From NCBI GenBank assembly GCA_030831165.1, contig JAURLP010000024.1, positions 1-64,000 of the forward strand: a stretch of DNA of 64,000 nucleotides. The letters run 5' to 3'. Positions 45,795 through 54,709 of the stretch are shown one piece after another (within the stretch, counting starts at the first letter, position 1; every line of letters starts with the position of its first letter). The notes under the pieces are model-generated. The model had not been told where the DNA came from. It searched no databases and saw nothing but the letters and a program-made list of their open reading frames with translations. The translations under genes were made by a program, and so were the position numbers. Origin of the DNA: Gammaproteobacteria bacterium. Lineage in GTDB: Bacteria; Pseudomonadota; Gammaproteobacteria; Pseudomonadales; Pseudohongiellaceae.

Positions 45795-46700
45795 TTAAGA
45801 GCATAACAGAAATTCCAGTAATGCCTTTTGGGCATGTAGACGATTTTCGGCTTGTTCCCAGACTAGGGACTTGGGGTCATCAATTACTTTGGCGCTAACT
45901 TCTTCGCCTCTATGTGCAGGCAGGCAATGCAGAAAAATTGCATCATTATTAGCATAGCTCATGAGATCAGAGGTCACTTCAAAATTGGTAAAGTCAACAA
46001 TACGTTTTTGCTGTTCTTCTTCTTGACCCATTGAAGTCCAGACATCAGTAGTTACCAGGGAAGAACTAATGACAGCTTGTTTAGGATCTCTGACCAGATG
46101 AACTCGGTCTTTATTGGCGTCCAGCAAACTTTGCATGGGTTCATAACCCGGCGGGCAGGCAATAGATAATTCAAAGTCGAATAGTCTTGCCGCGTTAATA
46201 TAAGAGTTGCACATGTTATTGCCATCACCTATCCAACTGACTTTTTTCCCCTGGATATTGTCGCGGTTTTCAAAATACGTTTGCATATCGGCTAGTAACT
46301 GACAGGGATGGAAAGAGTCAGTTAGCCCATTAATAACTGGCACTGAAGAATGCTTAGCCAGGCTTTCTAAAGTGTCATGTGAAAAAGTTCTAACCATAAT
46401 TGCATCAACCATACGTGATAATACCCTGGCAGTATCAGCAATTGGTTCTCCTCTACCGAGTTGAGAATCAGAGGGTGAAAGAAATATAGATGAGCCTCCA
46501 AATTGGGTCATCCCCGCTTCAAAAGATACTCTGGTACGGGTAGAAGATTTTTCAAAAATCATTGCCAGAGATTTGTTTTTTAAATACTCATGCGGGACAC
46601 CTTCAGCAAGCATCTTTTTAAGCTCACTTGCGCGAGCTATGATTTGTACCAGCTCCTGTGAATTTAAATCCAAGAGGTTTCTAAAATGCCTAACGGTCAT
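45795..46700 (-). CDS. argF: Ornithine carbamoyltransferase
   Basis: A 301-residue enzyme forming citrulline from ornithine and carbamoyl phosphate. The carbamoyl phosphate loop is [11 protein letters not shown], and [33 protein letters not shown] and the ornithine-side [11 protein letters not shown] are all present. Its ATG overlaps the argD stop by 11 bp, and an ABC ATPase follows by 6 bp, so argD-argF-ABC are one operon. Confidence 0.95.
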   Translation of the reverse strand: MTVRHFRNLLDLNSQELVQIIARASELKKMLAEGVPHEYLKNKSLAMIFEKSSTRTRVSFEAGMTQFGGSSIFLSPSDSQLGRGEPIADTARVLSRMVDAIMVRTFSHDTLESLAKHSSVPVINGLTDSFHPCQLLADMQTYFENRDNIQGKKVSWIGDGNNMCNSYINAARLFDFELSIACPPGYEPMQSLLDANKDRVHLVRDPKQAVISSSLVTTDVWTSMGQEEEQQKRIVDFTNFEVTSDLMSYANNDAIFLHCLPAHRGEEVSAKVIDDPKSLVWEQAENRLHAQKALLEFLLCS

Positions 46701-47874
46701 GACAAAACTCCCTGATTAGCGGGCTTAGGATATCAATGATCTGCTGGGTTTCAGCCTTATTGATAATTAGAGGGGGTAATAAGCGCACAACTTTATCCAT
46801 TTGTACGGTTATTAATATACCCTTTTCTCTTGCCAGATTTACAAGTTCACTGCAGGGAACTGAGAGTTCAATTCCTATCATCAAGCCCATGCCTCTGACT
46901 TCCTTGACGGCAGTAATATCGGCAAGGTTTTTCTGTAAACTTTTGAGTAAAAACTCTCCCTGTATTGCAGCATTTTGCATTAGCTTTTCATCATGTATAG
47001 CTTGATTGACAGCAAGCCCAGCAGCACTGGCTAGTGGGCTGCCACCAAAGGTGCTGCCATGATGACCAGCATGCATTACGTCTGCAGCTCTGCCACCAGT
47101 CAAACAAGCCCCTATCGGGAAGCCATTTCCCAGACCCTTGGCAGTAGTCAGAACATCCGGTTGTATTGAACTGTGTTGAAAACTGAAATATTTGCCGGTT
47201 CGGCCATTGCCGGTTTGAACTTCATCCAATATAAGTAAAAGCTCCTGTTTGTCGCATGTGGTTTGTAAGGCTTCGAGATAACTTGCAGCGCATGGGTTTA
47301 TACCGCTCTCTCCCTGAATGGGTTCAAGCATGATGGCCACTATTCCTTCATTGTCACTTAAGCATTTTTCTATCGCAGCAATATCGTTTAAGGGGGCTCT
47401 GACAAAACCTTCGAGTAAAGGGGCAAAACCTTCCTGGTGTTTGGAGTTGTGAGTGGCACTCAATGAACCCATGCTTCTGCCGTGAAAAGCCCCCTCCATC
47501 ACAATAATTTTAGGTAGGCTGATGCCTTTATTGTGCCCGTATAATCTTGCAATTTTTATTGCTGCTTCATTCGCTTCAGTGCCTGAGTTAGCGAAAAATA
47601 CCTGTTGCATGTCAGATTCCTGGCAAAGTTTTGCGGCGAACTTTTCCTGCAAAGGAATGTTATAGAGATTCGAGGTATGTATCAGTTTTTTACTTTGTTC
47701 AATCAAGGCCTGTGTAAATGCCGTATGATTATGGCCAAGCGGGCATACCGCAATGCCACTAATGGCATCAAGGTACCTATTACCTTCAGTGTCATACAAC
47801 CAAATCCCTTGGCCGTGATCGAAAGCGACGGGATATCTATTATAGGTAGGCATTATGTGATTACTCTGTTTCAT
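46690..47874 (-). CDS. argD: Acetylornithine aminotransferase
   Basis: A 394-residue class III PLP aminotransferase that makes N-acetylornithine. [15 protein letters not shown] binds the cofactor phosphate, [14 protein letters not shown] contains the PLP aspartate, and the Schiff-base lysine is in [27 protein letters not shown] follows. It may also serve succinyldiaminopimelate in lysine synthesis, as in other bacteria. The first gene of the argD-argF operon; no ArgR site was identified. Confidence 0.93.
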   Translation of the reverse strand: MKQSNHIMPTYNRYPVAFDHGQGIWLYDTEGNRYLDAISGIAVCPLGHNHTAFTQALIEQSKKLIHTSNLYNIPLQEKFAAKLCQESDMQQVFFANSGTEANEAAIKIARLYGHNKGISLPKIIVMEGAFHGRSMGSLSATHNSKHQEGFAPLLEGFVRAPLNDIAAIEKCLSDNEGIVAIMLEPIQGESGINPCAASYLEALQTTCDKQELLLILDEVQTGNGRTGKYFSFQHSSIQPDVLTTAKGLGNGFPIGACLTGGRAADVMHAGHHGSTFGGSPLASAAGLAVNQAIHDEKLMQNAAIQGEFLLKSLQKNLADITAVKEVRGMGLMIGIELSVPCSELVNLAREKGILITVQMDKVVRLLPPLIINKAETQQIIDILSPLIREFCHDR

Positions 47875-48121
47875 TGCACAACATTAGCTCTTCTGGTAAA
47901 AGTGTCCTAAGTATCAGCAAGCTTGAAATAGTTCAGCTTGTTAAACGCAAAAGGGCAGCGCGAGCTACCCTAGTTAAGGAGCAATTCTAGCAGAAAATAG
48001 CCTGAGTTCCATTATTTATCATTGATTTGATCTGTATCGGGAAATTACACGCTAACTCTAGTAACTTGGGCGTCCAATAATTTCATTTGGCGAATAAAAT
48101 ATTCTGAAAGGAGGAATAGTT

Positions 48122-48325
48122 ATGATTCGTAATGTGGGTATGCAAGACCGATTGATACGGCTGACTCTGGGTATATTTCTCCTGATTACTGGTTTAAATA
48201 CCGGAATTACTACTACTTGGGGGCTAATAGTTTCTCTGGTGGGACTCGTGGCGCTGGTAACAGGTTCTATGAGTTTTTGTCCTGCATATAAAATTGCAGG
48301 TCTGAGCAGTAAAGAAGCTGAATAG
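48122..48325 (+). CDS. DUF2892 small inner-membrane protein
   Basis: A 67-residue protein opening MIRNVGMQDRLIRLTLGIFLLI, with two hydrophobic segments (about 14-30 and 33-50) and the conserved GxMSFCPAYKIAGL tail of the DUF2892 / YgaP C-terminal family. It has a strong ribosome site (GGAGG). Some relatives are fused to rhodanese; here it stands alone. Molecular role is unknown. Confidence 0.85.
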   Translation: MIRNVGMQDRLIRLTLGIFLLITGLNTGITTTWGLIVSLVGLVALVTGSMSFCPAYKIAGLSSKEAE

Positions 48326-48577
48326 GCTGAGTAGTTTGATACAAAGTTAGATCCGCTACTGGGATCAGCTGCTATAAAAAATGCGATATACTTCGGTGCC
48401 ATGGTTCAGGGCAGGTATGCTTGCATGGATATCCTTAAATACTTTGGGGCCGTTTATAACGGCTCCCAAATCTTCAAATATTCAAAACTCGAAAACCATA
48501 ACCGTATATTCTTTAGAATAATTATCTAAGGCTTGGGGTGAGCTTGTGAAAAAAGCGAATTTAAAAAGTGTGCTAGC

Positions 48578-50128
48578 TTGAAGATCAATGCCATTGAACT
48601 TAGCCTTTTTGTATCCCGCATGGAAGCCGTCTGCGATGAGATGGGTGTCGTACTGAGGCGCACTGCTTTCTCCCCAAATATAAAAGACCGGTTCGATTTT
48701 TCTTGTGCCTTATTTGATGCAGAAGGTCAACTTTGTGCTCAGGCAGCCCATATTCCAGTGCATCTAGGCAGTATGGCTTTCGCTTGCTCAGATATTGTAA
48801 ATCGTTTTGATTGGATGGAAGGGGATGTTGTCATCCTTAATGACCCGTTTCTGGGCGGCACGCATCTGCCGGATGTCACTGTAATAAGCCCTGTTTTTTT
48901 TGAAAACAACTTGGCAGGCTTTGTTGTTAATCGTGCTCATCATGCCAACATAGGATCAGACTCACCGGGCTCTATGCCAAACTCCAGCTCCCTTGAAGAA
49001 GAAGGCCTGGTTATTTCTCCTCAATACCTGTATCGAAAAGGAGAGCGGAACCAGAAACTCTTTTCCCTGCTCAAAAGCCTGCAAAAAAACACCGAAAACA
49101 ATGAAGAAATTGGTGGAGACTTTTCTGCACAACTTAGTGCTTTATATACAGGCAAACAGCGCTTATATGAATTGATTGCAAGTCTGGGGCTCAAAGGATT
49201 TCATAGAGCACTGGATGCGCTCAATACTTATGGAGAAACTTTGGCAGTCTTTGCTTTGAAAAATATACCAGCAGGAAACTATTATTTTGAGGATGTAATG
49301 GATGATGATGGCCGTGGTAGTTCCAATTTGGTCATTAAACTCAAGCTTAAGGTGAGTTCTGAGAAAATTATTGCAGATTTTCAAGGCACAGATCCTCAGG
49401 TTAAAGGCAATGTTAATTGTCCGCTATCAGTCACCGCTGCAGCTGTCTATTATGTGTTCCGTTGCTTAATGCCAGAACATACACCAGCTTGTGCCGGTAT
49501 TTTCAGACACATAATTTTACGTGCGCCTGAAGCATCTTTGGTGAATGCTTCATACCCAGCGGCTGTTGTTGCTGGAAATGTTGAAACATCCAGTCGCATT
49601 GTCGATGTCGTCCTTGGTGCTTTGGCTAAAGCACTACCAGATCATATACCAGCGGCCAGCCAGGGCAGCATGAATAATATTGCTATGGGTAATTACTCTG
49701 AAAATAGTTACTGGGACTATTATGAAACGCTGGCAGGGGGTATGGGAGCAGGGCCAAATTTTGATGGCTTGAGTGCAGTGCATACCCATATGACCAATAC
49801 ACTTAACACGCCAGTAGAGAGCCTGGAGATGCATTATCCTATACGCATTTCTTCCTATGCGATAAGAAAAAACAGTGGGGGTAAAGGCAAGCATCATGGT
49901 GGTGAGGGTTTAAGCCGAGTCTATGAATTTCTGGAAGATACTACGGTAAGCATTTTAAGCGAACGAAGAACAACAGCCCCCTGGGGTTTGGCAGGAGGAG
50001 GTGATGCCAGGTCGGGGGAGAATTATCTCGATGCAAAAATATTGCCGGGTAAATGTACATTAAAGGCTAAACAGGGACAGAAATTAACAATTAATACGCC
50101 AGGCGGAGGGGCCTGGGGAGAAAGCTAA
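48578..50128 (+). CDS. Hydantoinase B / oxoprolinase-type subunit, stand-alone
   Basis: A 516-residue protein of the HyuB family, which forms ATP-dependent N-methylhydantoinase, acetone carboxylase or oxoprolinase complexes together with HyuA. Landmarks are the opening segment MEAVCDEMGVVLRRTAFSPNIKDR, GDVVILNDPFLGGTHLPDV, RAHHANIG, and the C-terminal HYPIRI, GGEGLSRVYEF and NTPGGGAWG. HyuA is neither fused nor adjacent, which is unusual. The frame is closed upstream by TGA (48539-48541) and the only start is TTG 48578, without a good ribosome site, so the 5' end may be damaged or mis-started. Confidence 0.8.
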   Translation: MKINAIELSLFVSRMEAVCDEMGVVLRRTAFSPNIKDRFDFSCALFDAEGQLCAQAAHIPVHLGSMAFACSDIVNRFDWMEGDVVILNDPFLGGTHLPDVTVISPVFFENNLAGFVVNRAHHANIGSDSPGSMPNSSSLEEEGLVISPQYLYRKGERNQKLFSLLKSLQKNTENNEEIGGDFSAQLSALYTGKQRLYELIASLGLKGFHRALDALNTYGETLAVFALKNIPAGNYYFEDVMDDDGRGSSNLVIKLKLKVSSEKIIADFQGTDPQVKGNVNCPLSVTAAAVYYVFRCLMPEHTPACAGIFRHIILRAPEASLVNASYPAAVVAGNVETSSRIVDVVLGALAKALPDHIPAASQGSMNNIAMGNYSENSYWDYYETLAGGMGAGPNFDGLSAVHTHMTNTLNTPVESLEMHYPIRISSYAIRKNSGGKGKHHGGEGLSRVYEFLEDTTVSILSERRTTAPWGLAGGGDARSGENYLDAKILPGKCTLKAKQGQKLTINTPGGGAWGES

Positions 50129-50328
50129 TATCTTCATTGGCTGAATTCAGCTAAAATAGAAGACTGTAAATTTGATTCACTTTGTTAAGTGTCAATTCAA
50201 ATTGAATTCTACTAAAGAGGGAGGCAGTTGTGTGTGAGGCGCGAAAGCGATCCAACCACAGATTGACTTCCAGTAACCAGAATAGATTTTAGATTGTGCT
50301 ACAGCCACCTTTATTTTTAGGAAATGAC

Positions 50329-50685
50329 ATGAGTATCGAACAAAACATTGAAGAAACTATCAAAGAACAAATTAACAGCAACCCTATTATTCTTTATATG
50401 AAAGGCGATCCCAATCAGCCCCAGTGTGGGTTTTCATCACAGGCCACCCAAATCCTGATGGCTTGTGGGGAGCGTTTTGCCTATGTTGATATTTTATCTA
50501 ACCCTGAAATCAGGGCTAACCTGCCAAAAATTTCTGATTGGCCGACCTTTCCGCAACTTTTTATTGGGGGCGAACTGGTTGGCGGTTGCGACATCATGAC
50601 TGAGTTGTATCAAAGCGGTGAGCTCAAAACCCTGCTAGCAGAAGTTTCAGCTACTAAAGCGGGTGAAGAAAAAGAAGCAGAGTAA
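50329..50685 (+). CDS. grxD: Monothiol glutaredoxin (Grx4 type)
   Basis: A 118-residue CGFS glutaredoxin. The active site is PQCGFSSQ, with WPTFPQLFIGGELVGGCDI following, which binds glutathione and an [2Fe-2S] cluster. It carries and delivers iron-sulfur clusters, usually with BolA. ATG 50329 with GGA upstream is preferred over an in-frame start at 50296. The C-terminal Glu/Lys tail is short and variable. Confidence 0.93.
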   Translation: MSIEQNIEETIKEQINSNPIILYMKGDPNQPQCGFSSQATQILMACGERFAYVDILSNPEIRANLPKISDWPTFPQLFIGGELVGGCDIMTELYQSGELKTLLAEVSATKAGEEKEAE

Positions 50686-50690
50686 ACGCC

Positions 50691-50714
50691 GGGGGCTTTA
50701 AAGCTCTTTTTTAG
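50691..50714 (+). terminator. Possible terminator of grxD
   Basis: GGGCTTTAAAGCTC forms a small imperfect hairpin right after the grxD stop and is followed by six Ts. Confidence 0.5.
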
Positions 50715-50742
50715 TTATATATTCTAGCCTACAAAATGACTT

Positions 50743-51615
50743 ATGTCTGATTCACTGCGCGGCGTAATTTATATGCTGCTGGCGACTTTTGTATTCGCCT
50801 TAATGACTGTCTTTGTCAAACTTCTCCCCAATATTCCAGTGCTCGAAATTATTTTTTTTCGAGCCGTTTTTTCTATTGTTGCGTGTTTATACAGTTTGCT
50901 TAAAGCCAGAGTTCCGGTTTTTGGCAACAACAAACCCATTTTGATAATTCGTGGACTAGCTGGTGTATCGGCCTTATCCATGAATTATTACCTGATTCAG
51001 GTTGTGCCTCTGGCTGCGGCCTCTACCCTGACTTATCTGTCGCCAATTTTCACGACAATTCTGGGTGTGTTTTTTGTTAAAGAGAAGGTTAGTCCTTTGC
51101 AGTTCTTATTCTTTGCATTGAGTTTTAGTGGGATCTTGGTAATACAAGGCTTTGATAATCGAATTTCTCTTTTTCACCTAATGGTCGGTCTTACTACATC
51201 GATGGTAATGGGGCTGGCGTATAACTGTGTAAGGAAATTAAGTTCAACGGAACATCCGCTGGTAATCATGTTTTACTTCCCCTTATTATGTTTGCCCGTA
51301 ACAGGCTTATGGATGGTGTTTAACTGGACGATGCCATTCGGACGTGAATGGATCTATCTGGCAATGGTTGGTCTTACCAGTCAGGTGGCACAATATTATT
51401 TAACATGCGCTTATCAAATAGCCGAAATTGGAACTGTGTCGATAGTTAATTACACCAGTATTATTTACACAATAACGCTGGGCTTTATTATTTTTGGTGA
51501 GCGCTTTAACAGTATGACTTATCTCGGCATGGCCTTGGTATGTGCCGGTGTTATTATCAATGTCCTTTATAAAGCCCGAGTCACGCAGCAAAAAAAAATG
51601 GAAACAGTCTTATGA
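50743..51615 (+). CDS. EamA/DMT-family membrane transporter
   Basis: A 290-residue inner-membrane protein with about ten hydrophobic segments and the two EamA repeats (first FALMTVFVKLLPNIPVLEIIFFRA, second from about residue 145). Substrate unknown; the family includes amino-acid, nucleotide-sugar and vitamin exporters or importers. Its stop overlaps the start of the YkoF-like gene (ATGA), which overlaps the PnuC-like gene in turn, so the three are translationally coupled. Confidence 0.85.
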   Translation: MSDSLRGVIYMLLATFVFALMTVFVKLLPNIPVLEIIFFRAVFSIVACLYSLLKARVPVFGNNKPILIIRGLAGVSALSMNYYLIQVVPLAAASTLTYLSPIFTTILGVFFVKEKVSPLQFLFFALSFSGILVIQGFDNRISLFHLMVGLTTSMVMGLAYNCVRKLSSTEHPLVIMFYFPLLCLPVTGLWMVFNWTMPFGREWIYLAMVGLTSQVAQYYLTCAYQIAEIGTVSIVNYTSIIYTITLGFIIFGERFNSMTYLGMALVCAGVIINVLYKARVTQQKKMETVL

Positions 51616-51860
51616 ATATTATGCTAGAAATATCGATGTATCCCTTCAATGAAGATTTTAAACCCCTGATAAAAAGCTTCATTAATAAGTTCAATACATA
51701 TGCGGATTTGGAAATTTCGACCAGCGCGACTTCGACTAATATTTTCGGTGAATACCGATACGTCATGGAGGTGCTAACGGCAATGCTGGCATGGAGTCAT
51801 GAAGAGCATGGCCGTGCTGTTTTTGTGAGTAAGTTTATACCCGGTTATGTCGTTGAATGA
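51612..51860 (+). CDS. YkoF/MTH1187-type thiamine-binding protein
   Basis: An 82-residue cytoplasmic protein. ISMYPFNEDFKPLI near the start and the T-N-I-F-G-E-Y segment in the middle match the thiamine-binding YkoF/MTH1187 fold, one copy per chain. It overlaps the preceding transporter and the following PnuC-like gene by 4 bp each. Binding of thiamine or its pyrimidine part is known for the family and is inferred here. Confidence 0.75.
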   Translation: MNIMLEISMYPFNEDFKPLIKSFINKFNTYADLEISTSATSTNIFGEYRYVMEVLTAMLAWSHEEHGRAVFVSKFIPGYVVE

Positions 51861-52423
51861 GTTTCCAGGCTCTTGAAGCTTTAGGTGTTATTCTGGCCAT
51901 TGCCTATCTTGTGCTGGCCGCTAAAGAAATAATTTGGTGCTGGTTGTGTGCCTTTATCAGCTCATTTATCTATGTCTATCTGTTTTGGCAAGTCGGCCTG
52001 ATGATGGAATCCATGCTAAATGTCTTTTATGTGTTTATGGCCATTGCTGGCTGGTTGCAGTGGCAATATGGCGGCAGTGATCATCATGGTCTGGAGATAA
52101 GAAGACTTAAAGTCTGGCAACATCTCCTGGTTATAGTTCTCATTTTGCTGTTAGCCTGGTTCAATGGCTGGTTTATGCAAACTTACACGGCTGCCGCATG
52201 GCCCTACATTGATTCTTTTACCACCTGGGCCAGCGTGCTAACGACCTTTATGGTGATTTATAAGGTTCTGGAAAATTGGCTGTACTGGTTTGTCATTGAC
52301 GCAATTTCCATCTATTTATATATAGACAGAGGCTTATATTTAACGGCCTTACTATTTCTGGCCTATGTCGTCATTGTGATTTTTGGCTTTATTAACTGGC
52401 GTCGCACGATGTTGAAGTATTAA
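51857..52423 (+). CDS. PnuC-family vitamin transporter, perhaps thiamine type
   Basis: A 188-residue membrane protein with about seven segments. EIIWCWLCAFISSFIYVYLF and the paired-tryptophan segment VFMAIAGWLQWQYG are the PnuC signatures, and ENWLYWFVIDAISIYLYI lies near the end. PnuC carries nicotinamide riboside, while PnuT paralogues carry thiamine by facilitated diffusion. Coupling to a YkoF-like gene favours the thiamine type. No TPP riboswitch was seen upstream. Confidence 0.8.
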   Translation: MSFQALEALGVILAIAYLVLAAKEIIWCWLCAFISSFIYVYLFWQVGLMMESMLNVFYVFMAIAGWLQWQYGGSDHHGLEIRRLKVWQHLLVIVLILLLAWFNGWFMQTYTAAAWPYIDSFTTWASVLTTFMVIYKVLENWLYWFVIDAISIYLYIDRGLYLTALLFLAYVVIVIFGFINWRRTMLKY

Positions 52424-52599
52424 GTCGTCTCTCAGCCTGGTTTTGTCTTGTTTTAGATTTTGTCGACTTTTAAAGCGCTATACTTATTTAAATCTTGCTT
52501 CATTCTTGTTTCCTTAAAATATTCATACTCGAAACATAGACCCTCACTGAGATAGCAGGTATTCTGCGCGTTCTTTGTTAAATAGGATTGGAGAAAAAA

Positions 52600-53667
52600 A
52601 TGGTATTTTTAAATCGTATAAAGGGCTTAATGTTACCGGCAGTTGCCCTTTTAACAGCTATCTTTGGTGCTGTAGCAGCCTATGCAGAAGGCGAAGCGGG
52701 TATTATTTCATTAAGGGGGCAGGGTCATTTTTATGTGGGTGGCGAAACCTACGAAGTTGCCGGTAATCCTAATGCAGGTCCATTCGGAGCCCCGGGTCTA
52801 GCTATGAAAAATCAAATGTATGTGGGTTATCAGTTAGCTGCTGATCGACAACATCCATACCCGCTGATTTTGGTTCATGGCGGTGGTGGACAGGCCGCTG
52901 ATTGGTTTAGCACTCCGGATGGTAGGGATGGCTGGAGAGACTATTTTCTGGCAGCAGGTTTTGATGTTTATTGGATAGATCGTCCGGGTTATGGTCGGTC
53001 ACCGACTAGTGCGGATTATGGCGAATTAGGCCCTAATACTTCTTCTGGCCTGATTAAGTTCCTGGCAACGGCAGATAATTGGCCGGGAGATTTAAGTGAT
53101 GAGAATGATCAAAGCGTTCTTAACTGGCTGGCGAGTTCGCCTCCCGGCCCTTATGCGGGAAATGACATTGCCGCTGAAGATTTGTCCCTTTTACTGGATC
53201 GAATTGGTCCATCAATCATCATTACACATTCTGCAGGTGGACCTACTGGCTGGCTGGCGGCTGATGATAATCCTGACAATGTTGCTGGCATCATTGCTAT
53301 AGAAGCTGCTGGCAGCAACATGCTGGCTGATGATATGCGATCATCCATGACTTTCAGTCCAGAATTACCAGCAAATTTTTTGGCTGTTGAGACTGCTGAT
53401 GGTTGCATGATGCAAGCTCAGGGCTCTGTTAGCCAGTTGAGCAGCTTGGCTGGAAAGCCTGTTGCAATGGTTGGTTCACAGCAGGGCTTAACACAGGCCC
53501 TAGGCATGGAATGTGCAACTAATATATTAACCCAGGCTGGAGTTGACGCCAGTTTTGTTTATTTGCCTGATTTAGGGCTAGTGGGTAATGGCCATTTCAT
53601 GATGGCTGAAACCAACAGTGGCGAGATAGTTGAAGTGATTATAGATCTCGCAACTGAGATGGAATAA
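52600..53667 (+). CDS. Exported alpha/beta hydrolase
   Basis: A 355-residue protein with a signal peptide (about 1-28, ending AAYA) and an alpha/beta-hydrolase domain. The oxyanion segment is ILVHGGGGQAADWF, then YWIDRPGYGRSP. The nucleophile is in ITHSAGGPTGW, and His in GNGHFMMAE is the probable catalytic histidine. Such periplasmic hydrolases act on esters or lactones; the substrate is unknown. I prefer ATG 52600, which has GGAG upstream, to TTG 52588. Confidence 0.8.
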   Translation: MVFLNRIKGLMLPAVALLTAIFGAVAAYAEGEAGIISLRGQGHFYVGGETYEVAGNPNAGPFGAPGLAMKNQMYVGYQLAADRQHPYPLILVHGGGGQAADWFSTPDGRDGWRDYFLAAGFDVYWIDRPGYGRSPTSADYGELGPNTSSGLIKFLATADNWPGDLSDENDQSVLNWLASSPPGPYAGNDIAAEDLSLLLDRIGPSIIITHSAGGPTGWLAADDNPDNVAGIIAIEAAGSNMLADDMRSSMTFSPELPANFLAVETADGCMMQAQGSVSQLSSLAGKPVAMVGSQQGLTQALGMECATNILTQAGVDASFVYLPDLGLVGNGHFMMAETNSGEIVEVIIDLATEME

Positions 53668-53691
53668 GTAACACCGTTTTAAAGACTAAAA

Positions 53692-53742
53692 AAAACTCCC
53701 TAAAGGCATTACTAAAAGTAGTAGTGGCCTTCAGGGAGTTTT
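53692..53742. terminator. Bidirectional terminator between hydrolase and bfr
   Basis: AAAACTCCCTAAAGGC (53692-53707) pairs, with one mismatch, with GCCTTCAGGGAGTTTT (53727-53742). A runs on the left and T runs on the right serve both the rightward hydrolase gene and the leftward bfr gene. Confidence 0.85.
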
Positions 53743-53772
53743 ATTTTTGGGGATTTAAAAGCCCTTAAGCGT

Positions 53773-54243
53773 TTACTCGCCCATTTTTTCTGAAAGGTAG
53801 TTCTGTATACCCATTTTTTCGATTAGGCTGATCTGAGTTTCCAGCCAGTCTACATGTTCTTCTTCGGCATCCAGAATTTCCTGAAATAAATCTCGAGAGA
53901 CAAAGTCCTTAACACTCTCACAATAAGCAATTGCTTCGCGTAAATCAGGAATGGCTCGCATTTCCAGTGCCAGATCGCACTTCAACATTTCTTCAGTATC
54001 TTCACCGATATGAAGTTTGCCAAGGTCCTGTAAATTGGGAAGTCCTTCCAAAAACAAAATGCGCTCTATCAATTGATCAGCATGTTTCATTTCGTCAATG
54101 GATTCATGGTGAGTATAGTCCGCCAGTTCCTTTAGACCCCAGTCCTGTAGCATTTTGGCATGTAAAAAATACTGATTAATTGCTATCAGCTCGTTGCCTA
54201 GTACCTTGTTGAGATGGGCTATAACCTGTTTATCACCTTGCAT
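53773..54243 (-). CDS. bfr: Bacterioferritin
   Basis: A 156-residue, 24-mer-forming iron-storage protein. Ferroxidase ligands are at Glu18, Glu51, His54, Glu94, Glu127 and His130, and the heme-axial Met52 is in DEMKHAD. Length is standard. It stores iron as ferric mineral and is discharged through Bfd, encoded about 200 bp upstream on the same strand. Between them lies A+T-rich DNA with an AATAAG...CTTATT inverted repeat near 54343-54358, a possible regulatory site. Confidence 0.95.
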   Translation of the reverse strand: MQGDKQVIAHLNKVLGNELIAINQYFLHAKMLQDWGLKELADYTHHESIDEMKHADQLIERILFLEGLPNLQDLGKLHIGEDTEEMLKCDLALEMRAIPDLREAIAYCESVKDFVSRDLFQEILDAEEEHVDWLETQISLIEKMGIQNYLSEKMGE

Positions 54244-54448
54244 TATTTACCTCCGTAACTGCGTTAATGCGAAAACTGTCGATATTCTGGATAAGTACAC
54301 ACTAAAAGTCTATAGCTAAGTTATTAATATATAAGGAAATATATTGAATAAGAATGCTTATTATTACGGTTCGCAATAAGAAATAAAAATAACGACTACC
54401 CGCTTTTTAATTCAGGACTTTAAATCAATAAAGCATAAAGTAACAAAT

Positions 54449-54634
54449 TTAAGCAGGGTGGAAGGATGCTTTTTTGGTTGTTGTTTCTACGATCGACTTA
54501 GCTTGTTGCATGCACTTTCCACATTGTGTGGATACGCCAAGTGACCTGCGTACTTCAGCAAAGGAAGTAGCCCCACCATTAATGGAATCTTTGATTTGAC
54601 GGTCAGTGACAGCCTTGCAGAGACATACGTACAT
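54449..54634 (-). CDS. bfd: Bacterioferritin-associated ferredoxin
   Basis: A 61-residue [2Fe-2S] protein with four cysteines in the BFD pattern, C-x-C near the start (MYVCLCKAVTDRQI) and C-x-x-C in TQCGKCMQQAK. It reduces the bacterioferritin heme and releases stored iron under starvation. A Fur-like site lies 45 bp upstream, as expected for an iron-repressed gene. Confidence 0.93.
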   Translation of the reverse strand: MYVCLCKAVTDRQIKDSINGGATSFAEVRRSLGVSTQCGKCMQQAKSIVETTTKKASFHPA

Positions 54635-54678
54635 AGAGATTTATCTGTAGCTGGTTGTTTACAGGTGAGAATGCTAAG

Positions 54679-54697
54679 CTAAATGAGAATCATTGTC
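54679..54697 (-). promoter_or_regulatory. Fur box upstream of bfd
   Basis: CTAAATGAGAATCATTGTC matches 14 of 19 positions of the Fur consensus. It lies between the acyl-ligase stop and the bfd start, so iron-dependent repression of bfd is expected. Confidence 0.7.
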
Positions 54698-54709
54698 AAA
54701 TAAGATTTG

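Noticed and set aside
48058-48402. 114-codon minus-strand ORF
   Set aside because: It runs antisense across the DUF2892 gene, which has family motifs and a strong ribosome site.
50129-50328. Riboswitch before grxD
   Set aside because: No known aptamer pattern could be recognised by eye.
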